Assembly (NCBI RefSeq): GCF_009734425.1
Contig: NZ_CP046455.1
Location: forward strand, 2,294,001-2,358,000
Reading direction: 5' to 3'
DNA from: Corynebacterium occultum
GTDB taxonomy: Bacteria > Actinomycetota > Actinomycetes > Mycobacteriales > Mycobacteriaceae
DNA length: 64,000 nt
A model generated the notes under the pieces. It was given only the letters and a program-made list of their open reading frames with translations. It did not search any database and was not told the origin of the DNA. Both the position numbers and the translations under genes were made by a program. Of this stretch, positions 56,372 through 64,000 are shown piece after piece (the stretch's first letter is position 1; each line of letters starts with the position of its first letter).

Positions 56372-58321
56372 ATGCCAGGAAACACCCCTGCCCTAGCAAT
56401 CCTTGGCCTGGGCCCCCGCGGAATCTCCCTCATCGAGAGAATCGCCGCAGAACTCGCCGCACATCCCCGCGGCCCCCTCGACCTGCACCTGATCGAGGAC
56501 TCCGTCATCGGTGCCGGACGCATCTGGGATCCCCGACAGCCCCGCACCCTCTGCATGAACACCCTCGCCGGGGCAGTCACCCTCTTCGCCGAACCAGGTG
56601 CCACCGTCAACGCCCCGGTCTTCGAAGGCCCCACCCAATACGAATGGATCCGCCTGCTCCGCGGGGATCATGAAGGCATCGCCCCAGCCAAACGCGCCAC
56701 CTTCGACACCTACCCGCCAGATCCCCAGGTCGCCGAAGACTTCGCCGAGGAAATCGCCGCCTCCCAGGCACAGTCCCACCCCTCCCGCGCCTTCTATGGG
56801 GCCTACCTCCGCTGGTGCTACGACATCGCTCTGGCGCGCCTCCCGGAAGAGGTGACGGTCACCGTCCACAACACCCGCCTCAACAGCATCCGGGAGGCTG
56901 AAGACCATGATCTCCTCATCCTGGACAACGGCACCGAGATCACGGCCGACGTCACTCTCCTGGCCGCCGGATGGGTCACCCCCGGACTGAACCCGGAGGA
57001 ACAGGAGGTGGCCGCGGCGGTGGAAAAACACCCCGGGATGACCTGGATCCAGCCCGGCAACCCCGTGGAACAACCCATCGGAGACATCCCCGACACCGGT
57101 ACCGTCCTGGTCCGCGGACTGGGCATGGGATTCTTCGATCTCATCGCACTGCTCAGCTTCGAAAGGGGCGGACAGTTCATCAAGGACCCCAGCGCCCGCG
57201 CCGGGTTGCGCTACCTGCCTTCAGGGCGGGAACCAAAGTTGGTGGTCTCCTCCCTCCGCGGCTACCCCTACCTGCCGAAATCCAATTACGGCGGGCTCCC
57301 ACCCACCCCGGAACTCGCCCGGTTGTGCACGGTGATCGACTCGCTGCCCACCGCGAAACTGGGGCCCGCCAGCATCGACTTCGACCGGCAGGTATGGCCC
57401 GCCATCATCCGCGACTCCTATGAGGCCTACTACCGGACCCTGCATCGTCTGCGCCCCGAAGCCATCACCGGCACCCTGGGTGAACTCGTCGAGATCATTG
57501 ATAGAGCCACCCCGGAGAACATTAACGAAAAAATGGCTCGCTTCATCCCGGAGAAGAGCGAGAGATTCGACCTCTTCGCCTGGAAGCACCCCCTCCAGGA
57601 AGTGGTGGGCACCCCGAAGGAATTCACCGAGCACATCGCCCAGCGCATGAGCTGCGACATCCTCGAAGCAGAGGCCGGGTTGGATTCCCCGCTCAAGGCG
57701 GGACTCTGGGCCATCAGTGCCTCCCGCAAACCCGCCCAGATTCTGGGCGCCCAGGGACGCTACACCTTCGAGTCACGCTCCAACCACTACGCCACCCTGA
57801 TGGCGATCGGTCAGATGGCAGGATCCGGCCCGCCCCTGTTCCGCACCCGCCAGCTGCTGGCCCTGGTGGACGCCGGGATCGTCCACTTCCTGGGTGGGGA
57901 TCCGGAACTCCGGGTCGATGAGGTCGCGGGGGAATTCGTGATGACATCCCCCAACACCGCTGATACCCCGGTGTCCGCCCCCACCCTGGTGGATGCCTGG
58001 ATGCACAAACCTGATGTTCGCCGCCCCGCGGACCCCCTGTCGATCAGTCTCCACGAGGAAGGCCGGGTCCGTTCCTTCCATGAAACCACTACCGACAGTC
58101 AGCGACTGGCCACCGGCTCCCCTGAGGTCGATGTCTCCAGCGGCCGGATGATCCGGGCGGACCAGCAGCTCGACCCCCGTCTCTACCTGGTGGGTATCCC
58201 GACGTATAGCCAGCTGCCGGACACCACCATCTCACCGATTCCAGGCACTGATGCGCTGCTGCTCCAGGAAACCGATAAGGCGGCCCGACATGCTCTGGCC
58301 ACCGTATTCGGCGAAATGTAG
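56372..58321 (+). CDS. FAD/NAD(P)-binding oxidoreductase-like protein
   Basis: 649 residues. N-terminal dinucleotide-binding motif LAILGLGPRGISLIERIA (about 7-24), GAGRIWDPRQPRTLCMN after it, and a second Gly-rich segment VRGLGMGFFDLIALLSFERGG near 250. It fits the PF13454-type FAD-NAD(P)-binding family of large uncharacterised actinobacterial flavoproteins. Divergent from the double-AhpD gene and convergent with the second SDR, so the four genes form a compact redox cluster. Reaction and substrate are unknown. Confidence 0.8.
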   Translation: MPGNTPALAILGLGPRGISLIERIAAELAAHPRGPLDLHLIEDSVIGAGRIWDPRQPRTLCMNTLAGAVTLFAEPGATVNAPVFEGPTQYEWIRLLRGDHEGIAPAKRATFDTYPPDPQVAEDFAEEIAASQAQSHPSRAFYGAYLRWCYDIALARLPEEVTVTVHNTRLNSIREAEDHDLLILDNGTEITADVTLLAAGWVTPGLNPEEQEVAAAVEKHPGMTWIQPGNPVEQPIGDIPDTGTVLVRGLGMGFFDLIALLSFERGGQFIKDPSARAGLRYLPSGREPKLVVSSLRGYPYLPKSNYGGLPPTPELARLCTVIDSLPTAKLGPASIDFDRQVWPAIIRDSYEAYYRTLHRLRPEAITGTLGELVEIIDRATPENINEKMARFIPEKSERFDLFAWKHPLQEVVGTPKEFTEHIAQRMSCDILEAEAGLDSPLKAGLWAISASRKPAQILGAQGRYTFESRSNHYATLMAIGQMAGSGPPLFRTRQLLALVDAGIVHFLGGDPELRVDEVAGEFVMTSPNTADTPVSAPTLVDAWMHKPDVRRPADPLSISLHEEGRVRSFHETTTDSQRLATGSPEVDVSSGRMIRADQQLDPRLYLVGIPTYSQLPDTTISPIPGTDALLLQETDKAARHALATVFGEM

Positions 58322-58334
58322 CTCCTGGCCGGTA

Positions 58335-59051
58335 CTAGTTACGGTCCGCGAGTTCAATTCGGGGGCGTACCGCCAGGTCCGTGATCTGGGTGCTGGGGCC
58401 GGCATCCACCACCAGGCGCAAGGCTTTGGCGACCTCCTCGGGCTCGATATAGTGCTCGGGTTCATAATCTGCCCCCGCCTGGGTACGCAGTCCCTGAAGC
58501 ATGGGGGTGTCGGTCGGGCCCGGCGCGATGGTGGATACCCGTACCCCGGTGTTGGCCTGCTCCTTACGCAGCCCATCCGCCAGAGCATAGAGGGCATGCT
58601 TGGTGGCGGCGTAAACGATATTGCCGGGGTGTGCGCCCTTCCCTGCCCCGGAGTTGATGAACACCACCAGGCCGGCCGCCTGCTGTAGGGCGGGCAGCAG
58701 TTCCCGGGTCAGTTCCGCGGCTGCGAAAACATTCACCTCGAATTGACTGCGCCAGTCCAGGGGTTGGGCACTGGCCACGGTGTGACGGTGTGCGATGGCG
58801 GCAGAATGGACCAGCACATCCACCTGCTTGAGTTCCTTGAGTTCGCGGTAGGCCTGCTGGTCCGCACCATGCAGGAGACCCGCCACCAGGTCTCCCCCGA
58901 TGGCGGTCACGTTATCAAGCTGGGCCAACTCGGCCAGGATCCCGGAATTCCTTCCGAGTGCGTAGACCTTGTGGTCCTTGGCCAGTTCGCTCACCATCTC
59001 GCGGCCCATGCCGCCGGTGGCGCCGGTGATGACTGCAATCTTCTCACTCAT
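58335..59051 (-). CDS. Short-chain dehydrogenase/reductase (paralogue 2)
   Basis: 238 residues. ITGATGGMGREMVSEL at the N-terminus, Ser in VFINSGAGKGAHPG, active site YAATKHALYALADGL, and a C-terminal STQITDLAVRPR like its paralogue at 54335-55090. ATG 59051 lies 7 bases after a -10-like TACACT. Convergent with the FAD protein gene. Confidence 0.9.
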   Translation of the reverse strand: MSEKIAVITGATGGMGREMVSELAKDHKVYALGRNSGILAELAQLDNVTAIGGDLVAGLLHGADQQAYRELKELKQVDVLVHSAAIAHRHTVASAQPLDWRSQFEVNVFAAAELTRELLPALQQAAGLVVFINSGAGKGAHPGNIVYAATKHALYALADGLRKEQANTGVRVSTIAPGPTDTPMLQGLRTQAGADYEPEHYIEPEEVAKALRLVVDAGPSTQITDLAVRPRIELADRN

Positions 59052-59058
59052 GGACGCG

Positions 59059-59064
59059 AGTGTA
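59059..59064 (-). promoter_or_regulatory. Putative -10 box, leaderless SDR gene
   Basis: TACACT on the minus strand, 7 bases before ATG 59051. Confidence 0.4.
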
Positions 59065-59114
59065 GTCCGGCCGGTGGGGGCTGGACAGGGGGTCCGCTAC
59101 AACTTCACGGCATT

Positions 59115-59182
59115 CTAGAGTGGGGAAACCAGCACTTAAGGTCGCTGACCAGGTCCTTTAAGTGCCAGTTTCCCCACTCTAG
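59115..59182. repeat. Near-perfect 68-bp palindromic element, copy 2
   Basis: Arms of about 27 bp with two mismatched positions and one extra base, beginning CTAGAGTGGGGAAAC. It shares AGTGGGGAAA, the inner CTTAA segment and the right flank (CCCCACTC, then AG-CTGCA) with the element at 41850-41913. It sits between two minus-strand genes, so a purely convergent-terminator role is less obvious. Confidence 0.85.
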
Positions 59183-59211
59183 GCTGCAACCACTCCCCGC
59201 AGGGCACGAAC

Positions 59212-59257
59212 ATGCCCTGACCCCCTGGGCTCAACAGCACCAGGTAGGTCAGGGCAT
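59212..59257 (-). terminator. metB downstream hairpin
   Basis: 11-bp stem (ATGCCCTGACC / GGTCAGGGCAT) with a 24-base loop, about 30 bases after the metB stop. Confidence 0.5.
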
Positions 59258-59283
59258 CAGTTTTCAACCCAGGGCACAGAAGC

Positions 59284-60435
59284 CTAGATCTGTGCCAGGG
59301 CCTGCTCCACATCTGTCAGCAGGTCGGCGATGTCTTCGATGCCGATGGAGATGCGGACCAGGTCACGCGGGACCTCCAGCTGGGAGCCGGCGGCGGACTG
59401 GTGGGTCATGGTGGCGGGGTGCTCCACCAGGGATTCCACGCCGCCGAGGGACTCCGCCAGGCAGATCAGCTTGGTGGAGGTGCAGAACTTGCGGGCGGCT
59501 TCCTCGCCACCGGCGAAGCGGACGGAGATCATGGCGCCGAAACGGTCCATCTGCTTCTTGGCCACCTCATGGCCGGGGTGGGATTCCAGGCCCGGGTAGA
59601 GCACCTGGGAGATCTCTGCGCGGGAGTCCAGGAACTCGGCGATCTTCTCGGCGTTATCGCAGTGGCGGTCCATGCGCACCGCGAGGGTTTTGATGCCCCG
59701 GGCGGTGAGGTAGGCGTCGAAGACACTGGGGATCGGGCCGACCCCGCCCTGCATGAAGTGCAGCTGCTCATCAACCTCGGCGTCATTGGTCACCACGACG
59801 CCCCCGACCACGTCGGAGTGGCCGCCGAGGTACTTGGTGGTGGAGTGCAGGACCACATCGGCGCCCAGTGCCAGGGGGCGCTGCAGGTAGGGGGAGGCAA
59901 AGGTGTTGTCCACCACGAGGCTGGCAGCGCCCTTGATGTCTGCGATGGCGGCGATATCGGAGATCGCCAGGGCCGGGTTGGTGGGGGTCTCCAACCAGAT
60001 GACCTTGGTCTTCTCGGTGATGGCATCGGCCACGGCCTGGGCATCGGTGGTGTCGACGACGCTGTAGTCCACACCCCAGGGCTTGAAGACAGAGTCGATC
60101 AGACGCCAGGTGCCGCCATAGGCGTCGTGGCCGAGGATCAGATGGTCACCCGGCTGCAGCAGGACGCGCAGCACGATGTCGGTGGCGGCCATGCCGGAGG
60201 AGAAGGCCTTGCCGAACTCGGCGTTCTCCAGGGCTGCGACGGTGCGCTCCAAGGCGGTGATGGTGGGGTTGGCGACGCGGGTGTACTCATAACCGCCGCG
60301 CAGCTCATTCAGGCCATCCTGAGCGAAGGTGGTCGAGGCGTAGATCGGGGTGTTGATCGGGCCGTACAGGGAATCCGGTTCATAACCGGCGTGAATGCTC
60401 TGCGTGGAAAAACCCGGGTTACCTGCGGCGCTCAT
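59284..60435 (-). CDS. metB: Cystathionine gamma-synthase
   Basis: PLP enzyme of transsulphuration that joins O-acetylhomoserine and cysteine. 383 residues, close to corynebacterial MetB in length. The PLP Lys201 is in HSTTKYLGGHSD, YEYTRVANPT is the conserved substrate/PLP region (49-58), and SSGMAATDIVL is at about 79-89. AAGGAG lies before ATG. Cystathionine gamma-lyases are close relatives; the residues that would discriminate cannot be settled by eye. Confidence 0.92.
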   Translation of the reverse strand: MSAAGNPGFSTQSIHAGYEPDSLYGPINTPIYASTTFAQDGLNELRGGYEYTRVANPTITALERTVAALENAEFGKAFSSGMAATDIVLRVLLQPGDHLILGHDAYGGTWRLIDSVFKPWGVDYSVVDTTDAQAVADAITEKTKVIWLETPTNPALAISDIAAIADIKGAASLVVDNTFASPYLQRPLALGADVVLHSTTKYLGGHSDVVGGVVVTNDAEVDEQLHFMQGGVGPIPSVFDAYLTARGIKTLAVRMDRHCDNAEKIAEFLDSRAEISQVLYPGLESHPGHEVAKKQMDRFGAMISVRFAGGEEAARKFCTSTKLICLAESLGGVESLVEHPATMTHQSAAGSQLEVPRDLVRISIGIEDIADLLTDVEQALAQI

Positions 60436-60648
60436 GATGCTGCTCCTTGAAAATCAACGTTGCGGACCCTGTGTCAGGACCATACCTCCAGCCACTCTAG
60501 ACCAAGCGGTATAGTTTCCCCATTCCGGGTGGTGACTTTTATTCACGCCCCTCCCCCTGCGTCCTGTGGAGGCCACCCCCCACCGGCCAGTGGCTTCACA
60601 GTCAACCATCAGCCCAGAATCAGACTCCGCCCCTACACTCCGGCGGAG

Positions 60649-61686
60649 ATGACAATTTCCACAGAAAACACCCCCGCAAGCGAAAACCCCGACTCCCCGG
60701 AGCTCTCCCCCACCACATTGGGAGAGTCCGTGTCCGAGGCCACGGACTGGTGGCAGCAACCCACCACCCAGGAATGGCTGATCCAAAAACCCATCGAGAT
60801 CCTGCTGACCATCATCGTGGCCCTGGTGATGCACTGGCTGGCCCGACGCGGCATCGACAAGCTCGCCCGACGCAATATCAACGCCCGCTTCAAGGCCCCC
60901 CGGCTGCCCGGAAAACTCGGCCGCCGGCCCAATGCCCCGGAGGAGATCCCGCCGCATGTGGCGGCGATGAACCGGGCTCATGAGGACCGCCGCAAGGCCC
61001 GGATCAGAACCCTGGCGGCGGTGGGTAAATCCGCCGCCGGCATCCTGATCTGGGCCTGGGCGGTCCTGGCCATGCTGCAGACCGTCAACATCAACGTCGG
61101 CCCCATCATCGCCTCCGCCGGTGTGATCGGCCTGGCCATCGGCTTCGGCGCCCAATCCCTGGTCAAGGACTTCCTCTCCGGCATCTTCATGCTCCTGGAG
61201 GACCAGTACGGGGTCGGTGACACCGTCGACCTGGGGGAAGGGATCGTCGGTGATGTCGAGGACATCAGCCTGCGACTGACCACACTGCGCGATATCGATG
61301 GCACCGTCTGGTACGTCCGCAACGGTGAAATCCTGCGGGTGGGTAACCTCAGCGATGACTTCTCCATCGCCCGCCTGCAGGTCCCGGTGGGACTGTCCAA
61401 TGACTCCGAGGAAGCCTGGAATGTCATCCTCGACTCCGTGAACCGCGGTGTGGAGGAGGAACGCATCCGCGAAGGCGTGATCGAGGAGCCCGTGATGAAC
61501 GGTGTCACCGATTTCCAGCCCGATCACATCTCCTACCGGATCTCGGTGAAAACCCTGCCCGGTCGCCAATGGGAGGTTCAGCGTTTCCTGCAGGCCCGGG
61601 TCCTCAATGACATGCGCGAAGCGGGGATCACCACCCCTTATCCGCATGGCATCGGCGGCATCTCCCGCGAAAACTATGATGTCTGA
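60649..61686 (+). CDS. MscS-family mechanosensitive ion channel
   Basis: 345 residues. Cytoplasmic N-terminus, TM1 in PIEILLTIIVALVMHWLA (about 48-65), a basic loop, TM2 in AAGILIWAWAVLAML, and the pore helix GPIIASAGVIGLAIGFGAQSL. The MscS beta-domain signature follows (VKDFLSGIFMLLEDQYGVGD, VEDISLRLTTLRDIDGTVWYVRNGEI). Acts in release from osmotic shock. A -10-like TACACT lies 9 bases before the ATG. Confidence 0.93.
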   Translation: MTISTENTPASENPDSPELSPTTLGESVSEATDWWQQPTTQEWLIQKPIEILLTIIVALVMHWLARRGIDKLARRNINARFKAPRLPGKLGRRPNAPEEIPPHVAAMNRAHEDRRKARIRTLAAVGKSAAGILIWAWAVLAMLQTVNINVGPIIASAGVIGLAIGFGAQSLVKDFLSGIFMLLEDQYGVGDTVDLGEGIVGDVEDISLRLTTLRDIDGTVWYVRNGEILRVGNLSDDFSIARLQVPVGLSNDSEEAWNVILDSVNRGVEEERIREGVIEEPVMNGVTDFQPDHISYRISVKTLPGRQWEVQRFLQARVLNDMREAGITTPYPHGIGGISRENYDV

Positions 61687-61739
61687 CCTGCACACTCCCC
61701 CGGAGCAGCGCGACTTAACCCCGGCCGGACCTGACTGCC

Positions 61740-61745
61740 TAGACT
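61740..61745 (+). promoter_or_regulatory. Putative -10 box, leaderless glbO
   Basis: TAGACT with a 6-base spacer to ATG 61752. Confidence 0.45.
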
Positions 61746-61751
61746 GGGGCC

Positions 61752-62165
61752 ATGCCTACCCCATCTTCCAATCCGCCCGGTCAGCAGAATTTCTATGAGG
61801 CGATCGGCGGTGAGGAGACCTTCGCCCGCATCGTCCGCGGCTTCTACCAGCAGGTCCGGGATGATGACCTGATCGGCCCGCTCTACCCCGATCAGGACTG
61901 GGAGGGCGCGGAGCAACGCCTCAAGTGGTTCCTCGCCCAGTACTGGGGCGGGCCGCAGACCTTCTCCGCCCAGCGCGGCCACCCCCGCCTGCGGATGCGG
62001 CACGTCACCTACTCCATCGGCACCCCGGAGGCGGAGCGTTGGCTGGAGATGATGAAGGTCTCCCTCGACCAGATCGAGGAGGAGACCCTTCCCCCCGCCT
62101 ACCGCGCCGCACTCTGGGAGCACATGGAGCGCGTCGCCGCCATGCTGATCAACCGGCCCGTCTAG
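61752..62165 (+). CDS. glbO: Truncated haemoglobin, group II (trHbO)
   Basis: 137 residues. Shortened globin fold: FYEAIGGEETFARIVRGFYQQV (A/B helices with the B10 Tyr region), the PLYPDQDWEGAEQRL segment, WGGPQTF, and the proximal-His region GHPRLRMRH. Family members bind O2/NO and may deliver oxygen at the membrane. The stop overlaps the ald stop tail-to-tail (CTAG). In actinobacteria it often lies near pepN and metB-like genes, as here. Confidence 0.94.
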   Translation: MPTPSSNPPGQQNFYEAIGGEETFARIVRGFYQQVRDDDLIGPLYPDQDWEGAEQRLKWFLAQYWGGPQTFSAQRGHPRLRMRHVTYSIGTPEAERWLEMMKVSLDQIEEETLPPAYRAALWEHMERVAAMLINRPV

Positions 62166-63265
62166 GAAATCTCCACGAAAGGCAGGTCATGGGCCTGCGC
62201 CACCGCCCGGCTACGCAGCTTGCCTCCACTGGTCATCAGCCCACCAGCCAGACCGGGAAGCTTCTCGACGGCCCCGGCAAAGCCCAGCTCAGCCACCGCC
62301 TTCACGAAGGGCAGGGTCGCCGAGGTCAATGCCCTGGTGGAGGTGTTGGCCACCGCGCCGGGCATGTTGGGCACGCAGTAGAAGATGGAGTTCGACACCT
62401 TGAAGGTGGGGTTTTCGTGGGAGGTGAGGCGGGAGGATTCAAAACAGCCGCCCTGGTCCACCGCGACATCGACCAGCACTGAACCAGGCTTCATCTTCGC
62501 CACCAGGGCATCCGGCACCAGCACCGGGGTGCGGGCGCCGGCGACCAGCACCGCACCGATCACCAGGTCAGCGTCGATCAGGGCCTCCTCCACCGCCTGT
62601 GGGGTGGAGACCAGGGTGCGTACCCTGCCCTGGTAGAGATCGTCGAAGGTCTGCAGTACCTTCGGGTTGAGGTCCATGACGGTCACCTCGGCACGCAGCC
62701 CCACAGCCATCGCCACGGCGGAGGCGCCCACCTGGCCACCACCGAGCACCACCACCCGACCGGCCTGGGTGCCGGGCACCCCGGGTAGCAGCACGCCACG
62801 ACCTCCCATGGGGCTGAGCAGGTGGTGGGCGCCCTCCATCACGGCGAGTCGGCCCGCGGTCTGGCTCATCGGGGTCAGCAGCGGCAGGCCACCGGCTTCA
62901 TCGGTGATGGTCTCATAGGCGATGGAAGTGATGCCGGAATCCAGCAGGACCTGGGTGACGGGCAGGGAGGCCGCCAGGTGGAGGTAGGTGAAGAGCATGA
63001 GATCTTCCCGCAGGTAGCCGAATTCGGATTCCTGGGGTTCCTTGACCTTGAGCACCAGGTCGGAGTCCTCCCAGACCTCGGCAGCTTCAGCCACCAGCTC
63101 CACCCCAGCGGCCTGGTATTCCTCATCCGGCATGGAGGAGCGCACTCCCGCCCCGGCCTCCACGAGAACCCGGTGCCCAGCTTCCACCAGGGCTCGGGCA
63201 CCTTCCGGGCTGAGGGCGACGCGGCCTTCGTTATTCATGACCTCACGGGGGATACCGATACGCAT
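62162..63265 (-). CDS. ald: Alanine dehydrogenase
   Basis: NAD-dependent interconversion of alanine and pyruvate plus ammonia. 367 residues. [20 protein letters not shown] at the start, catalytic Lys in LVLKVKEPQ and His in FTYLHLAA, and the NAD motif [19 protein letters not shown] 63265 has AAGGAG 7 bases upstream; a further upstream frame is not conserved-looking. Ends by overlapping glbO by 4 bases. Confidence 0.93.
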   Translation of the reverse strand: MRIGIPREVMNNEGRVALSPEGARALVEAGHRVLVEAGAGVRSSMPDEEYQAAGVELVAEAAEVWEDSDLVLKVKEPQESEFGYLREDLMLFTYLHLAASLPVTQVLLDSGITSIAYETITDEAGGLPLLTPMSQTAGRLAVMEGAHHLLSPMGGRGVLLPGVPGTQAGRVVVLGGGQVGASAVAMAVGLRAEVTVMDLNPKVLQTFDDLYQGRVRTLVSTPQAVEEALIDADLVIGAVLVAGARTPVLVPDALVAKMKPGSVLVDVAVDQGGCFESSRLTSHENPTFKVSNSIFYCVPNMPGAVANTSTRALTSATLPFVKAVAELGFAGAVEKLPGLAGGLMTSGGKLRSRAVAQAHDLPFVEIS

Positions 63266-63332
63266 GGGGAACTCCTTCAGGATCACAGCTGTGATGTTTT
63301 TAACATTCATTCTTTCATAAGTGAGGGTTCAT

Positions 63333-63608
63333 TTACTCATAGACCGCACGATATGGTCCCTCACCGTCACGGATCGCCTGGCAGGCCAACACCTGAGACT
63401 CCTGGGCCACCTCGAATTTCCCTAGCACCTCATTGGCCAGCATGTGAGAGGGACCCCCACTCAAGGTCAGCTGGGACGTGCCGCAATGACCCTCCATACA
63501 GGAGTAATGGGCGGGGATATCCACGGCCAGCATCGCATCCAGCAGCGTCATGTCCGCCGGCCATTCGAATTCATATTCCACGCCATCAACCACCGCGATA
63601 TGTTTCAT
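63333..63608 (-). CDS. [2Fe-2S] ferredoxin-like protein with Cys-to-Ser ligand change
   Basis: 91 residues, plant-type ferredoxin fold. The cluster motif is Cys37-x4-Cys42-x2-Ser45-x30-Cys76: the third cysteine of the usual CxxxxCxxC is Ser (codon TCC). The rest (YEFEWPADMTLLDAML, LACQAI) is family-like. ATG 63608 is 6 bases after a -10-like TAGATT. Divergent from chrA. May hold an O-ligated or labile cluster, or act as a scaffold. Confidence 0.85.
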   Translation of the reverse strand: MKHIAVVDGVEYEFEWPADMTLLDAMLAVDIPAHYSCMEGHCGTSQLTLSGGPSHMLANEVLGKFEVAQESQVLACQAIRDGEGPYRAVYE

Positions 63609-63614
63609 GCCCCC

Positions 63615-63620
63615 AATCTA
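63615..63620 (-). promoter_or_regulatory. Putative -10 box, leaderless ferredoxin gene
   Basis: TAGATT on the minus strand, 6 bases before ATG 63608. It faces the chrA -10 box about 30 bases away. Confidence 0.45.
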
Positions 63621-63651
63621 ATCCCGACCTGCACTCACCCCCACCCCGGCT

Positions 63652-63657
63652 TAGAAT
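63652..63657 (+). promoter_or_regulatory. Putative -10 box, leaderless chrA
   Basis: TAGAAT with a 6-base spacer to ATG 63664. Confidence 0.45.
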
Positions 63658-63663
63658 CTGCCC

Positions 63664-64000
63664 ATGCGCACCACCCGCCTCTCCGAGGTCTTCCGCTCCT
63701 TTGGTCTCCTGGGGCTCACCTCCTTCGGCGGGCCCACCGCGCACCTGGGTTATTTCCGGGAGGAGTTCGTTCGCCGCCGTGCCTGGTTGAGGGAGGACAG
63801 CTACGCCGAGCTGATCGCCCTGAGTCATTTCCTGCCCGGCCCCTCCTCCTCCCAGGTGGGCATGGCGCTGGGTTACCACCGGGCCGGTTACGCCGGGATG
63901 TTCCTGGCCTGGCTGATGTTCACCCTCCCCTCCGCGGTACTGCTGGGAGTGGCGGCCCTGCTTATCGACGCCGCGGGACTCACCACCGGGCAGGGCTGGA
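63664..64000 (+). CDS. chrA: Chromate transporter (CHR family), N-terminal part
   Basis: 112 residues are visible before the window edge. The CHR-domain signature is clear: RSFGLLGLTSFGGPTAHLGYFREEFV with RRRAWLREDSYAELIALSHFLPGPSSSQVGMALGY, then hydrophobic helices. Exports chromate in known members. Leaderless-type start as for its divergent neighbour. The 3' end is missing. Confidence 0.92.
   Translation, partial: MRTTRLSEVFRSFGLLGLTSFGGPTAHLGYFREEFVRRRAWLREDSYAELIALSHFLPGPSSSQVGMALGYHRAGYAGMFLAWLMFTLPSAVLLGVAALLIDAAGLTTGQGW

Overview
The window looks like a chromosome segment of a high-GC Corynebacterium, related to the C. glutamicum / C. efficiens group. The evidence is conserved gene order (folC-valS, mdh, clpX, pca genes, cat/ben genes, clpP2-clpP1, tig, rpiB, pepN, metB, glbO), LAL-type regulators of the PcaO/BenR kind, a WhiB-family gene, and many start codons that sit 6-8 bases after a TANNNT -10 box (leaderless genes), as is common in corynebacteria. 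Species assignment is inference.

Layout. (1) 1-9 kb: housekeeping genes, mostly minus strand: folC (cut by the window edge), valS, an Hsp70-like ATPase, mdh, a divergent TetR regulator, and clpX. (2) 9-36 kb: an aromatic-catabolism island. It holds pcaIJ, then divergent pcaR-pcaF-pcaD-benE-like, then pcaO. The minus-strand operon pcaHGBC-pobA-pcaK follows, then an AAHS transporter, two muconolactone-isomerase genes, catBA, and divergent benABCD with benR. Together these encode both branches of the beta-ketoadipate pathway: 4-hydroxybenzoate to protocatechuate (pobA, pcaHGBC), and benzoate to catechol to muconolactone (benABCD, catABC). The branches converge on pcaD, pcaIJ and pcaF. At least three transporters (BenE type, PcaK type, AAHS type) import substrates. 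Local control is by PcaR (IclR), PcaO and BenR (large LuxR), and probably a CRP/GlxR-type regulator. (3) 36-46 kb: clpP2P1, tig, tRNA-Pro, tRNA-Gly, a Gly/Glu-rich membrane-anchored protein, a degenerate sensor kinase, rpiB, a mycothiol-nitroreductase-like protein and pepN. (4) 46-49.6 kb: a small accessory stretch with a lipoprotein, a WhiB remnant, orphan small genes, a membrane protein/winged-helix pair and an intact WhiB gene. (5) 49.6-64 kb: acyl-CoA dehydrogenase, CAP-domain protein, an Asp/Trp-tailed protein next to a two-component system, an SDR / double-AhpD / FAD protein / SDR cluster, metB, MscS, glbO, ald, an unusual ferredoxin, and chrA (cut by the window edge).

The main points for follow-up are: the BenC reductase carrying a C-terminal FCD-type (FadR/GntR ligand-binding) domain; the pseudo-kinase that shares its sensor domain with the intact kinase 11 kb away; an over-represented 11-mer GCTTATCGACG; a pair of long near-perfect palindromes; the WhiB remnant; the ferredoxin with a Cys-to-Ser ligand change; and shared PcaR-type operators, an overlapping TCACCA half-site array at benA, and a ClgR box at clpP1P2.
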